64,000 bases of DNA, from positions 1,144,903 to 1,208,902 of the forward strand of contig JAVSMP010000001.1 in the NCBI GenBank assembly GCA_032027145.1, in the 5' to 3' direction. This document shows, piece by piece, positions 28,001 through 36,051 of this stretch (positions are counted from its first letter, which is position 1; each line of letters opens with the position of its first letter). Made by a program: the position numbers and the translations under genes. The stretch is from Ignavibacterium sp. (GTDB lineage Bacteria > Bacteroidota > Ignavibacteria > Ignavibacteriales > Ignavibacteriaceae). A model generated the notes under the pieces. The model was not told the origin of the DNA, did no database searches, and worked only from the letters and a program-made list of their open reading frames with translations.

Positions 28001-28258
28001 GTGCTGTTTCGTCCGCTTGATAATCAGGAACCCAGTATATTAAGTTATATGGCAAATGGTAAGATTGATTTAGTTATTAACATTCCGAAAACAACTGAAA
28101 AAGTTGAACTGGATAGCGATTATATTATCAGACGAAAAGCAGTTGACCTTAATATTCCGCTTTTTACAAATATTCAGATAGCTAAAAGATTTGTTAAAGC
28201 ATTAAAGAACTATACACTCCAAACTCTTCCGGTTAAGAGTTGGGATGAATATGAGTAA
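25061..28258 (+). CDS. carB: Carbamoyl-phosphate synthase large subunit
   Basis: CarB makes carbamoyl phosphate from bicarbonate, glutamine-derived ammonia and two ATP. The 1065-residue protein has two duplicated ATP-grasp halves. The first begins [22 protein letters not shown] and the second has [19 protein letters not shown] near residue 555. [22 protein letters not shown] and its second-half partner [15 protein letters not shown] mark the ATP sites. The C-terminal MGS-like allosteric domain (about 935-1065) is complete. The length matches the family. carA lies upstream. A small frame overlaps the start codon. Confidence 0.98.
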   Translation: [1065 protein letters not shown]

Positions 28259-28331
28259 AGACTATTTAAAGTACTTTTAACCTTAAGCCGCGGGTTTGCC
28301 TAACCTTTGACAATTAGCTGAAAAGATATTC

Positions 28332-28757
28332 TTATTTTGAATAAATGTAATTATGCAGCACCTCAACAGTTGTTCTGCAATGATGAAGATCAATTTCAAG
28401 AAGATCACGAACAGAAAGCACTCCGGCAAGCTTCTCGTTATCGATTATCAGAATGTGTCTGATCTTTGCCTCTTTCATTTTTGCAAGAACTGCTTCGGTT
28501 GATTCATCAATTTTTGCCACAATAAGATTAGTGCTCATTACATCACTAACCAGGGTTGTGTTTAAATCTTTTTCTTTGGCTATAACCCTTTTAACTAAAT
28601 CCCGTTCTGAAAAAACACCAACTAGCATATCATCTTTCATAACAGGAACAAGTCCAACACCTCTGTTAGCCAGCTTGCTTACAGTTTCTTTTACGGATGA
28701 ATCAGACTGGACTGTAAAAATTTCACGTCCTTTTAAAATCTCTCTAATTGATTCCAT
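28332..28757 (-). CDS. Tandem CBS domain protein
   Basis: A 141-residue protein made almost entirely of two CBS domains (about 8-65 and 72-130). The paired VPVMKDDMLVGVFSERDLVKR and ILIIDNEKLAGVLSVRDLLE show the repeat. Stand-alone CBS pairs bind adenosine nucleotides and act as energy sensors. The binding partner is not known. A good AGGAG site precedes the ATG. It is convergent with carB and otherwise monocistronic. Confidence 0.88.
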   Translation of the reverse strand: MESIREILKGREIFTVQSDSSVKETVSKLANRGVGLVPVMKDDMLVGVFSERDLVKRVIAKEKDLNTTLVSDVMSTNLIVAKIDESTEAVLAKMKEAKIRHILIIDNEKLAGVLSVRDLLEIDLHHCRTTVEVLHNYIYSK

Positions 28758-28991
28758 TTTCAGCTCCTTGTAAAAAATGATAGTTATTTAAAGCGAAAGT
28801 AAAAAAATATTTGACATTTACAAATTATTAATGAGCCCTAAATTGTATGATTTTGAAAAGGGAAAAAAATGCGGTATTCTTTAGATAGTTAATTGAAATA
28901 ATCAAATCTGAATCAGTATTTGCAAATGTTGGGTTTTTCAGATGGGCAATAAAGTAGTTAATAAAATAAGATCATAGGGGATCCAGATTTA

Positions 28992-29723
28992 TTAAATTTC
29001 GGTTCTTCTTATAAAATCTTCGATCACTTTATCAGAAGAATTAACCAATTCCTCAGGTGTGCCGGTAAAATAAATAACTCCTTCGTGCATCATTGCAACT
29101 TTTTTTGCAACATTTTTAACGCTGTACATATCGTGAGTTACAACAATAGAAGTAACCTTCAATTTATCAGCAAGGTCTTTAATTAAATGATCTATTGAGT
29201 CTGACATTATAGGATCAAGCCCGGTAGTAGGTTCATCATATAAAATATAGTTTGGGTTTGTTACTAATGCACGAGCCAATGCAACTCTTTTTTTCATACC
29301 GCCTGAAAGTTCTGATGGTTTTAAATTAAGAATACCGGTTAAACCGACAAGCTCTAATTTTTCATTTACAATTTTTAAAATATCATTCTTTGTATATCCG
29401 TTTTTGGACTCAACAAGCGGCAGGGAAACATTTTCAAATACTGTCATTGAATCAAAAAGAGCAGAGCCCTGGAAAAGAAATCCGAAATTTTTTCTAAGCT
29501 CGTACAATTCTATTTGAGAAAGATCAGATACAATTTTACCCTCAACTTTTACAAACCCATAATCCGGCTCTAATAATCCTACAATGTGTTTTATTAAAAC
29601 GCTTTTCCCGCAGCCGCTTCTGCCGATAATAACAATTGTTTCACCGGCTTCAATTGAAAGATTAACGCCTTGTAAAACTTTTTTGCTTCCAAAGCTTTTT
29701 TGTAAATCATTTATTTCAATCAT
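28992..29723 (-). CDS. ABC transporter ATP-binding protein (MlaF-like)
   Basis: This 243-residue cytoplasmic ATPase has Walker A IGRSGCGKSVLIKH, the signature ELSGGMKKRVALARAL and Walker B YILYDEPTTGLDP with the H-loop VVTHDM. LFQGSALFDSMTVFENVSLPL is typical of MlaF-type ATPases. These power phospholipid or other lipid movement between inner and outer membranes with MlaE permease and MlaD lipid-binding partners. Neither partner is in the neighbourhood, so it is an isolated subunit here. It is divergent from sppA. Confidence 0.85.
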   Translation of the reverse strand: MIEINDLQKSFGSKKVLQGVNLSIEAGETIVIIGRSGCGKSVLIKHIVGLLEPDYGFVKVEGKIVSDLSQIELYELRKNFGFLFQGSALFDSMTVFENVSLPLVESKNGYTKNDILKIVNEKLELVGLTGILNLKPSELSGGMKKRVALARALVTNPNYILYDEPTTGLDPIMSDSIDHLIKDLADKLKVTSIVVTHDMYSVKNVAKKVAMMHEGVIYFTGTPEELVNSSDKVIEDFIRRTEI

Positions 29724-29889
29724 AAAACTATTTTTGTTAACCGAACAAAAATAAATAAAAAGTATTATTTATAATCAGATTATTTTGCAGTGGAATGACT
29801 AATCTAATTTTTAATTAGTCTCAATCATTTATTGTTCATTATTTCTTAATTTGTCATATTCAATTTTCAAAATGTATTAAGGTAAAAAT

Positions 29890-32316
29890 ATGTTTAGAAA
29901 AGTCGTTTATATTACAATCTTTATATTAACAGCCGCATTTAATCAGGCTCAGATTAGATTTCCATCTTATTATTCACAGAATGATATGGAATTTGCAACT
30001 CCGGGAACTATCCTGTTCAGCTTGGGAGGGTACAGTAATCCTGCAATACTATCCTTTACAGAACAACCGAACTTACTTTTTACCTGGAATGATCTTAATG
30101 CAGATTTTAATGATTTCAATAATTACAGCTTGTTTGCTTCTATGCCATATTTTGGTTTTAGTATGGTTGATAGAAAAGAAAGTGGTTATTCAATAACAGA
30201 TTACAAAATTTCTACTGCTTTCGGTTCTTCGTCTTTTAGTTTTGGTTTGGGTTATGGCTGGTCTTCCGGCGATATAATTCATTTTGACAGATCCAATGTT
30301 CTGACAATCGGGACAATATACAGACCTGTAAACTTTTTATCATTCAGCTTAATCGGAAATCTTCCGGCAAATAATGAGCGGGAAGGAATTATTGGAGTAG
30401 GATTAAGACCGTTTGGTAATTACAATCTTACTTTGTTTGGAGATTATCTCTTTACTCAGGATACTATTCCTGAAAATGTTAATTGGAGTGCAGGTGCAAT
30501 TTTTGAACCGGTTGATGGGCTTAGAATTATCGGGCGTTACTTTGAAGCTAAAGCTTTTAATGTTGGAGTTCAGCTTGGTTTTGGAGCATTAGGTATATCA
30601 ACAATAACTCATTTTAACAACGATGCAAAGCACTCTTACAATACTTATGGAATCAGACTCGGTGCAAGAGACAGAAATCTTCTGAATGTATTTAAAAGTG
30701 ATAATTCTTTTGTTGAAATTAATCTGGCAGGAGGACTAAAATATCAGAAATTTAAATTTTTTGATAACTCTAATACTTTATTCAATATAATTGAACAGCT
30801 TGATGCCGTGATTAAGGATAACTCGGTTTCAGGTATTGCTATTAACTTGTCAGGTGCAAACATCAACAAGGAAATGCTTTGGGAGTTGCGCGAAAAATTA
30901 AAAGAGATTAAATATTACGGTAAAAAAGTTTATGTGTATGTTGATCGTGCAGGAATTGAATTATATCATTTTGCTTCTGTTGCTGATAAGATTATTCTTG
31001 ATCCGATGGGAACTATTTCTTTAGAAGGATACCTGATGGGCAGAACCTTTTTTAAAGGCACACTTGATTTACTTGGACTTGGATTCCATGAACTCAGATA
31101 TTTTAAGTATAAGTCCGCTGTAGAAAGTTTTTCACGCGAAGATTTTAGCGATGCTGACCGCGAGCAAAGGCAGAAGCTTGTTGATGATAATTTTAGCTTG
31201 GCTCAACGGGATATTTGTGAAGCAAGAAAGTTTTCTACTTCTTATTTTAACGAACTTGTTGATAGCAACGGTATATTTTTACCTGATGATGCAATAAAAT
31301 ATAAACTTGCCGATACACTTGCACGCTGGAGCGATATTTCTGAGATTATTAATAAATATGAAAAAGAAAATAAAAGTCTTATCAATGCCGGTTCACTTGA
31401 TGAATTTGTATTACCGGATGATTATTGGGGTCCAAAACCTAAAGTTGCGTTAATTTATGCTATTGGCGGAACAAGTATGGACGATGGAATTAAGGCTTGG
31501 TCTCTTGTTAAATATGTTGAAGATGCAATAAATAGTAATAATGTTAAAGCGATCGTTCTTCGCGTAGATTCACCGGGCGGTGATGCACTTGCGGCTGATC
31601 TTATTGCTGAGGTTTTAAGAAAGGGGAAAGGAAAGAAGCCAATCATTGTTTCGCAGGGTTATGTTGCAGCATCCGGCGGTTATTGGCTTTCTATGTATGC
31701 AGATACAATTGTTGCAGCCCCAAATACAATAACTGGTTCAATTGGCGTTATCGGTTCTTTTATTTTCAATAAAACTCTTAAACAGAATATTGGGTTATCT
31801 ACAGACTTTGTTAAAAAAGGAAAGTTTGCTGATCTTGGTTTTGGTGCTGTACTTCCTTTGATTGGCATATCATTACCCGACCGTGATTTTTCTGATGATG
31901 AACTAAAATTATCTGAAACTGTTATCAAAACAATGTATAAAGGTTTTGTTGATAAAGTTGCTTTAGGCAGAAACAAATCATTTAATGAAATTGAACAAAT
32001 AGCACAAGGAAGAGTATGGTCCGGCAGTGATGGATTAAATAATGGTCTTGTTGATGTCCTTGGCGGGCTTGATACTGCAATTAAAATAGCCTTACAAAAA
32101 TCAGGATTATTAAACAAAGAATATGAAATTATCCAATTACCAGAACCTGGCTGGTTTGATCTTAGCTCTTTGTTGCCTGATATTTTTAGAATTAAACAAA
32201 AAGTAAGCGAAGATCAGTTTATTAGAGATCTGAAATTTCGATTGCAGTATAATGGAATACCGATGCCGCTGCTGCCGATAGATTTTATTGATGATAATAT
32301 GATAATAAGAGAGTAA
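29890..32316 (+). CDS. sppA: SppA-type signal peptide peptidase with N-terminal barrel-like extension
   Basis: An 808-residue protein with a signal sequence (VVYITIFILTAAFNQAQ). Residues about 22-270 are rich in short amphipathic, Gly- and aromatic-rich strands (FGSSSFSFGLGYGWSS), resembling an outer-membrane beta-barrel. Two peptidase S49 domains follow. The catalytic Lys408 is in FKYKSAVESF and Ser595 in YVAASGGYWLSMYAD, the same arrangement as the E. coli Lys/Ser dyad. SppA degrades cleaved signal peptides. A barrel extension is not part of the classical enzyme, so location and substrates may differ. AAGG precedes the ATG. Confidence 0.85.
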   Translation: MFRKVVYITIFILTAAFNQAQIRFPSYYSQNDMEFATPGTILFSLGGYSNPAILSFTEQPNLLFTWNDLNADFNDFNNYSLFASMPYFGFSMVDRKESGYSITDYKISTAFGSSSFSFGLGYGWSSGDIIHFDRSNVLTIGTIYRPVNFLSFSLIGNLPANNEREGIIGVGLRPFGNYNLTLFGDYLFTQDTIPENVNWSAGAIFEPVDGLRIIGRYFEAKAFNVGVQLGFGALGISTITHFNNDAKHSYNTYGIRLGARDRNLLNVFKSDNSFVEINLAGGLKYQKFKFFDNSNTLFNIIEQLDAVIKDNSVSGIAINLSGANINKEMLWELREKLKEIKYYGKKVYVYVDRAGIELYHFASVADKIILDPMGTISLEGYLMGRTFFKGTLDLLGLGFHELRYFKYKSAVESFSREDFSDADREQRQKLVDDNFSLAQRDICEARKFSTSYFNELVDSNGIFLPDDAIKYKLADTLARWSDISEIINKYEKENKSLINAGSLDEFVLPDDYWGPKPKVALIYAIGGTSMDDGIKAWSLVKYVEDAINSNNVKAIVLRVDSPGGDALAADLIAEVLRKGKGKKPIIVSQGYVAASGGYWLSMYADTIVAAPNTITGSIGVIGSFIFNKTLKQNIGLSTDFVKKGKFADLGFGAVLPLIGISLPDRDFSDDELKLSETVIKTMYKGFVDKVALGRNKSFNEIEQIAQGRVWSGSDGLNNGLVDVLGGLDTAIKIALQKSGLLNKEYEIIQLPEPGWFDLSSLLPDIFRIKQKVSEDQFIRDLKFRLQYNGIPMPLLPIDFIDDNMIIRE

Positions 32317-32419
32317 TAATTTTATCTGCACTGATAGAAGAATAACATTGTTTCTTTCTGACTCTGTTAAAGAGTGTTCTTCATCAGACTTTAAATCAAT
32401 ATAACTTTCTTACTCTTAA

Positions 32420-32932
32420 TTAATATTTTCTTAACAACTCGATAACTAATGGTATTGCACCCGCTGCCCATTCAGAATTTTTAAGTGCAGATAATAATTT
32501 TTCTATCGGAAATCCGGCTGGGAGTTCATCTTTATCACGCAAATCATAAAAAACATGATGAACACCTTCTAAAATAAAAACGGAGTCTGATTTCTTTGTT
32601 AGTGTTTCAAGAAGCGGTTTAATTGATTGTTTGCCAAGTTTAATAAGTCCTTCTGCAGCTATCCAGCGGATACCTACTACGTCATCTTCTAAAGCCTGAA
32701 TTAACAGCGGTATAGCAATCGCGTCTCCTATCTCCGCCAATGTTTTTACAGCTTCCCAACGATAGATATGTTTGGGATAAGAGACAAACTCTGCCAAATA
32801 ATCTATTGAGTCTTTTCCTATCTTAACTAATTCTTCACGCGCTTTTTGTCTTTCCAAACCATTATTGCTTTTCAGACTACTGATCAGTTTCTTTATTTCT
32901 GTGTCTTTTATTTTTTTACTTTTGTTTTCCAT
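32420..32932 (-). CDS. HEAT-repeat (PBS lyase-like) protein
   Basis: A 170-residue protein built of HEAT-like helical repeats. The clearest units are EAVKTLAEIGDAIAIPLLIQALEDDVVGIRWIAAEGLIKLG in two pieces around residues 62-100. No enzyme motif is seen, so a scaffolding or binding role is likely. It starts 19 bp after the P-type ATPase stop on the same strand, so the two are probably co-transcribed. That suggests it binds or regulates the pump, which is an inference. Confidence 0.75.
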   Translation of the reverse strand: MENKSKKIKDTEIKKLISSLKSNNGLERQKAREELVKIGKDSIDYLAEFVSYPKHIYRWEAVKTLAEIGDAIAIPLLIQALEDDVVGIRWIAAEGLIKLGKQSIKPLLETLTKKSDSVFILEGVHHVFYDLRDKDELPAGFPIEKLLSALKNSEWAAGAIPLVIELLRKY

Positions 32933-32951
32933 TACTTAACCTTTAATAATT

Positions 32952-35405
32952 TTAGTTTTTGAATTTAATATCACGATGATCTAATATCTTATAGATTTTT
33001 ACTTTTAAAAAATCAGTTATTAAAAAAGCAGCTAAAGCGTATCCCCATATAAATAAAGCCAGTTCCCAGGAAATTGGAGAAATAAACAATCCATACACTG
33101 CAACTAAAGTAGCAAGAATTTTTGTAATAACAGCAGCCCAAAACATAGTTGCACTTGGTTTGATTGACCAAAAAGGACCGCGTGTTCTCGTCAGAAAGAT
33201 TGTTAAGTGACCTGCAATTGCCAGTTTAAGAAAAATAAAAGTCTGGATTGATTCTTTTGACAATCGTAGTACCTCTTGTCCAATATAAAATATTCCGAAA
33301 GAGCTGACAACTCCAATTAAACCCAGGAAAGTAGCCATACTCAAGATAATTCTCATATCCCATTTTTCCGGTTCATTGGAATACTTTACATTATCAAAAG
33401 CAATAGCCATTATTGGTGCATCATTAAATAATGCAAGAAGCACAATCATTACAGCAGTTACAGGATAAAAGTTAAACACAATTATTGTCAGTGCAATAAA
33501 AAACAGAACGCGTATGGTTTCAGTTATCCTGTAAATTGCAAAACTATTCATCCGTTGAAATATTTTGCGGCTTTCTTTTAATGCATCAATTATTACCGAA
33601 AGACCCGGCAGAGTTAGAACAATTGCGGCGGCTGATTTTGCTGCATCGGTTGCTCCTGCTACTGCAATTCCCACATCAGCTTTTTTAAGTGCCGGAGAAT
33701 CATTTACACCATCGCCTGTCATTCCAACTATGTGTTTTGTTTCCTGAAGCAGCTCAACAATTTTGTATTTATGTTCAGGAAAAACCTGAGCAAAGCCATC
33801 CGATGTTTCAATAATTTTAATTGCCTCTTTTTCTGGTTTATCTATAAATGCAGAAGCTTCCTGAATATTAGTTTTCAGATTTACTTTTTTAGCAATTTGT
33901 TTTGCAATGGCAGTATGATCTCCGGTAATCATTTTAACTTTAACTCCCAAATCAAGTGCAGCTTTAATTGTTTCAGCAGAATCATCTCTGGGCGGATCAA
34001 ACAGAGGAACCAAACCAACATATTCCCACTTACCTTGCTCATTAGTCTTTGCTGTGCCCAGTGTTCTGAAACCATTTAATGCAAATTCATCAACCTGTTT
34101 ATTGATAAGCTCAGATGTTTTTTCTTTTTCAGAGTTTTCTAACAAAGCTAATATTACCTGAGGTGCTCCTTTAGTAATTTTAAATACTTTATTACTCTTA
34201 TCTGATACAGTTACTTCGCATCTTTTTATTACAGGATCGAAAGGTATGAATTCTTTTATTTCATAAGATGATAATTTACCTGCCAACGTGCCAGCAGATT
34301 TTACTTTTTGTATAATGGCACTGTCAATAGGATCTTTATCTTCCTCTCTTGATGCAAGTGAAGCAAAAAGTAAAACATCATCCGAAGTAAAGTTTCCGAA
34401 TGATTTCACATCAGCAAGAGTTAGCTTGTTTTTAGTAATAGTGCCGGTTTTATCTGAGCAAAGAATATCCATTCCTGCCATTTCTTCAATTGCAACCAGT
34501 TTGCTGACAATTGCTTTTTTCTTTGCTAAGTATGAAGCTCCAACTGCCATTGTAACAGATAATACCGCAGGCAATGCAACAGGAATAGCCGCAATTGTTA
34601 ATACAAGACCAAACTGCAGCGTATCTAAAAATGATTCGTGTCTGTAAAATGATACTAAAAAAATTATTGAGATTATAAAAGCAGCAAGAATAATTAAGTA
34701 GTGACTGATTTTTATAATTGCTTTTTGAAAATGACTTATTGTTTTCGCCTCTTCGACAAGCTTAGCAGTTTTACCAAAAAAAGTGTTTAGTCCCGTTGCA
34801 ACAATTACACCATCCATCTCACCCTGTTTTACTACTGAACCTGAATAAGCAATATCAGTTTTATGTTTTTCCACCGGCAAAGATTCACCGGTTAAAGCAG
34901 ATTCATCAATTGAAACATACTCGCCTGAAAAGAGTTTTGTATCAGCAGGTACAACATCTCCCAATCTTATTCTGACAATATCTCCCGGGACAAGCTCTCT
35001 TGCAGGTATGCTATTCCAATTTCCATTTCGCTTAACCCGCGCATTAAGAGCAAGCCTTTGTTTTAGCAGACTTATTGCATCATCCGCTTTATATTCCTGC
35101 CAAAAACCAACGATGGCATTTAATAAAAGCAAAGCAAATATTATCCAGAAGTCCTCCCAATGCTTGATTATTGCAGAAAGAATAGCGGCAAATTCGATCA
35201 TCCAGGGAATCGGACCCCAGAAGTAACTTAGAATTTTTAAAAGTGGATTTATCCGTTTTTCTTCAATCTCGTTAAAGCCGTATAGTTGAATTCTTTCCTT
35301 TACAGATGATTCAGAAATTCCGGAATCACCGGATTCAAATTTTTTAAATATTTCTTCAACAGAAAGATTTTTCTCCTCCTCATTATTTAAAATTTCCTTT
35401 TTCAT
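32952..35405 (-). CDS. Plasma-membrane H+-ATPase (P-type, P3A)
   Basis: This 817-residue pump belongs to the P3A proton-exporting ATPases. It has a soluble N-terminal cation-ATPase domain, then membrane helices (SYFWGPIPWMIEFAAIL). The actuator motif IDESALTGESLPVEK is intact. The phosphorylation site is CSDKTGTITKNKL near residue 313, and MTGDGVNDSPALKKADVGIA marks the hinge. The FWGPIPWMIE start of helix 1 is typical of fungal/plant/bacterial proton pumps. It would expel H+ using ATP. GGA-type ribosome binding precedes the ATG. A HEAT protein follows in the operon. Confidence 0.93.
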   Translation of the reverse strand: MKKEILNNEEEKNLSVEEIFKKFESGDSGISESSVKERIQLYGFNEIEEKRINPLLKILSYFWGPIPWMIEFAAILSAIIKHWEDFWIIFALLLLNAIVGFWQEYKADDAISLLKQRLALNARVKRNGNWNSIPARELVPGDIVRIRLGDVVPADTKLFSGEYVSIDESALTGESLPVEKHKTDIAYSGSVVKQGEMDGVIVATGLNTFFGKTAKLVEEAKTISHFQKAIIKISHYLIILAAFIISIIFLVSFYRHESFLDTLQFGLVLTIAAIPVALPAVLSVTMAVGASYLAKKKAIVSKLVAIEEMAGMDILCSDKTGTITKNKLTLADVKSFGNFTSDDVLLFASLASREEDKDPIDSAIIQKVKSAGTLAGKLSSYEIKEFIPFDPVIKRCEVTVSDKSNKVFKITKGAPQVILALLENSEKEKTSELINKQVDEFALNGFRTLGTAKTNEQGKWEYVGLVPLFDPPRDDSAETIKAALDLGVKVKMITGDHTAIAKQIAKKVNLKTNIQEASAFIDKPEKEAIKIIETSDGFAQVFPEHKYKIVELLQETKHIVGMTGDGVNDSPALKKADVGIAVAGATDAAKSAAAIVLTLPGLSVIIDALKESRKIFQRMNSFAIYRITETIRVLFFIALTIIVFNFYPVTAVMIVLLALFNDAPIMAIAFDNVKYSNEPEKWDMRIILSMATFLGLIGVVSSFGIFYIGQEVLRLSKESIQTFIFLKLAIAGHLTIFLTRTRGPFWSIKPSATMFWAAVITKILATLVAVYGLFISPISWELALFIWGYALAAFLITDFLKVKIYKILDHRDIKFKN

Positions 35406-36051
35406 TTATCTTATCCTTTCTAACAATATCTACAAGTAATAATCTGAGCGCAAATTTTTAGTAATATTTTTTATTGATACTTTTAATTATAGAACAAATT
35501 AAAAAAATACTATTAAATCAAGGTAAAAAGTCAATTGAAATTTAAATATGTGATTTCACTTGTAATATAGAGATGAAAAATAAAATGATTGGTGAATAAT
35601 TATTCTCTTTACATCACTTAGCGAAAATTTCTTTTCATTCAAAGACAATAATTCAATTTTGATAAAAATAATAAACAGTATTTGAGTAAAATTATGTTTG
35701 AAAGAACTGAATAATTTTCGTTAGTGTTGTTCAAATTGTTTTTTCTGCGAAAATTAATGACAAGAAAGAAATCATAAACAAAGAAATAATAGAAGAGATA
35801 AAATCCGAAATAGAAAGACTCAAAAAATTAAAATAGTGTTTATGTCATTCAATTCAACCATGCAGGTAAGAAGTCAATAGATTAAGTAAATGTTCTTAAT
35901 AATATTTTATTTTGAAACTAAAAGAATTATCTGCCGCTGTTTTGATTCCGAACTAATTCAGATACTGAGTGAATTCAGAAGTATCCTTGATTAGTCCGGA
36001 ATAACAATAACTAAAATTTTTCAGAAACCTCTATTTAAAATCAGATCTATT
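35406..36051. other. 646-bp gene-free region with a possible decayed short frame
   Basis: This AT-rich gap lies between the upstream side of the H+-ATPase and the end of the T9SS peptidase. A 41-codon frame without ATG (35711-35836) ends in a charged coiled-coil-like peptide, NKEIIEEIKSEIERLKKLK. It may be the tail of a lost gene. Otherwise I see no gene, RNA or strong hairpin. Confidence 0.4.

Noticed and set aside
29797-29820. GACTAAT/ATTAGTC hairpin between the MlaF-like gene and sppA
   Set aside because: It is a short AT-rich stem in a divergent promoter gap, with no U-tract or conservation evidence.
32361-32381. ACTCT-GTTAA-AGAGT hairpin after sppA as a terminator
   Set aside because: Only five pairs and a mixed tail (GTTCTTC), which is too weak to call.
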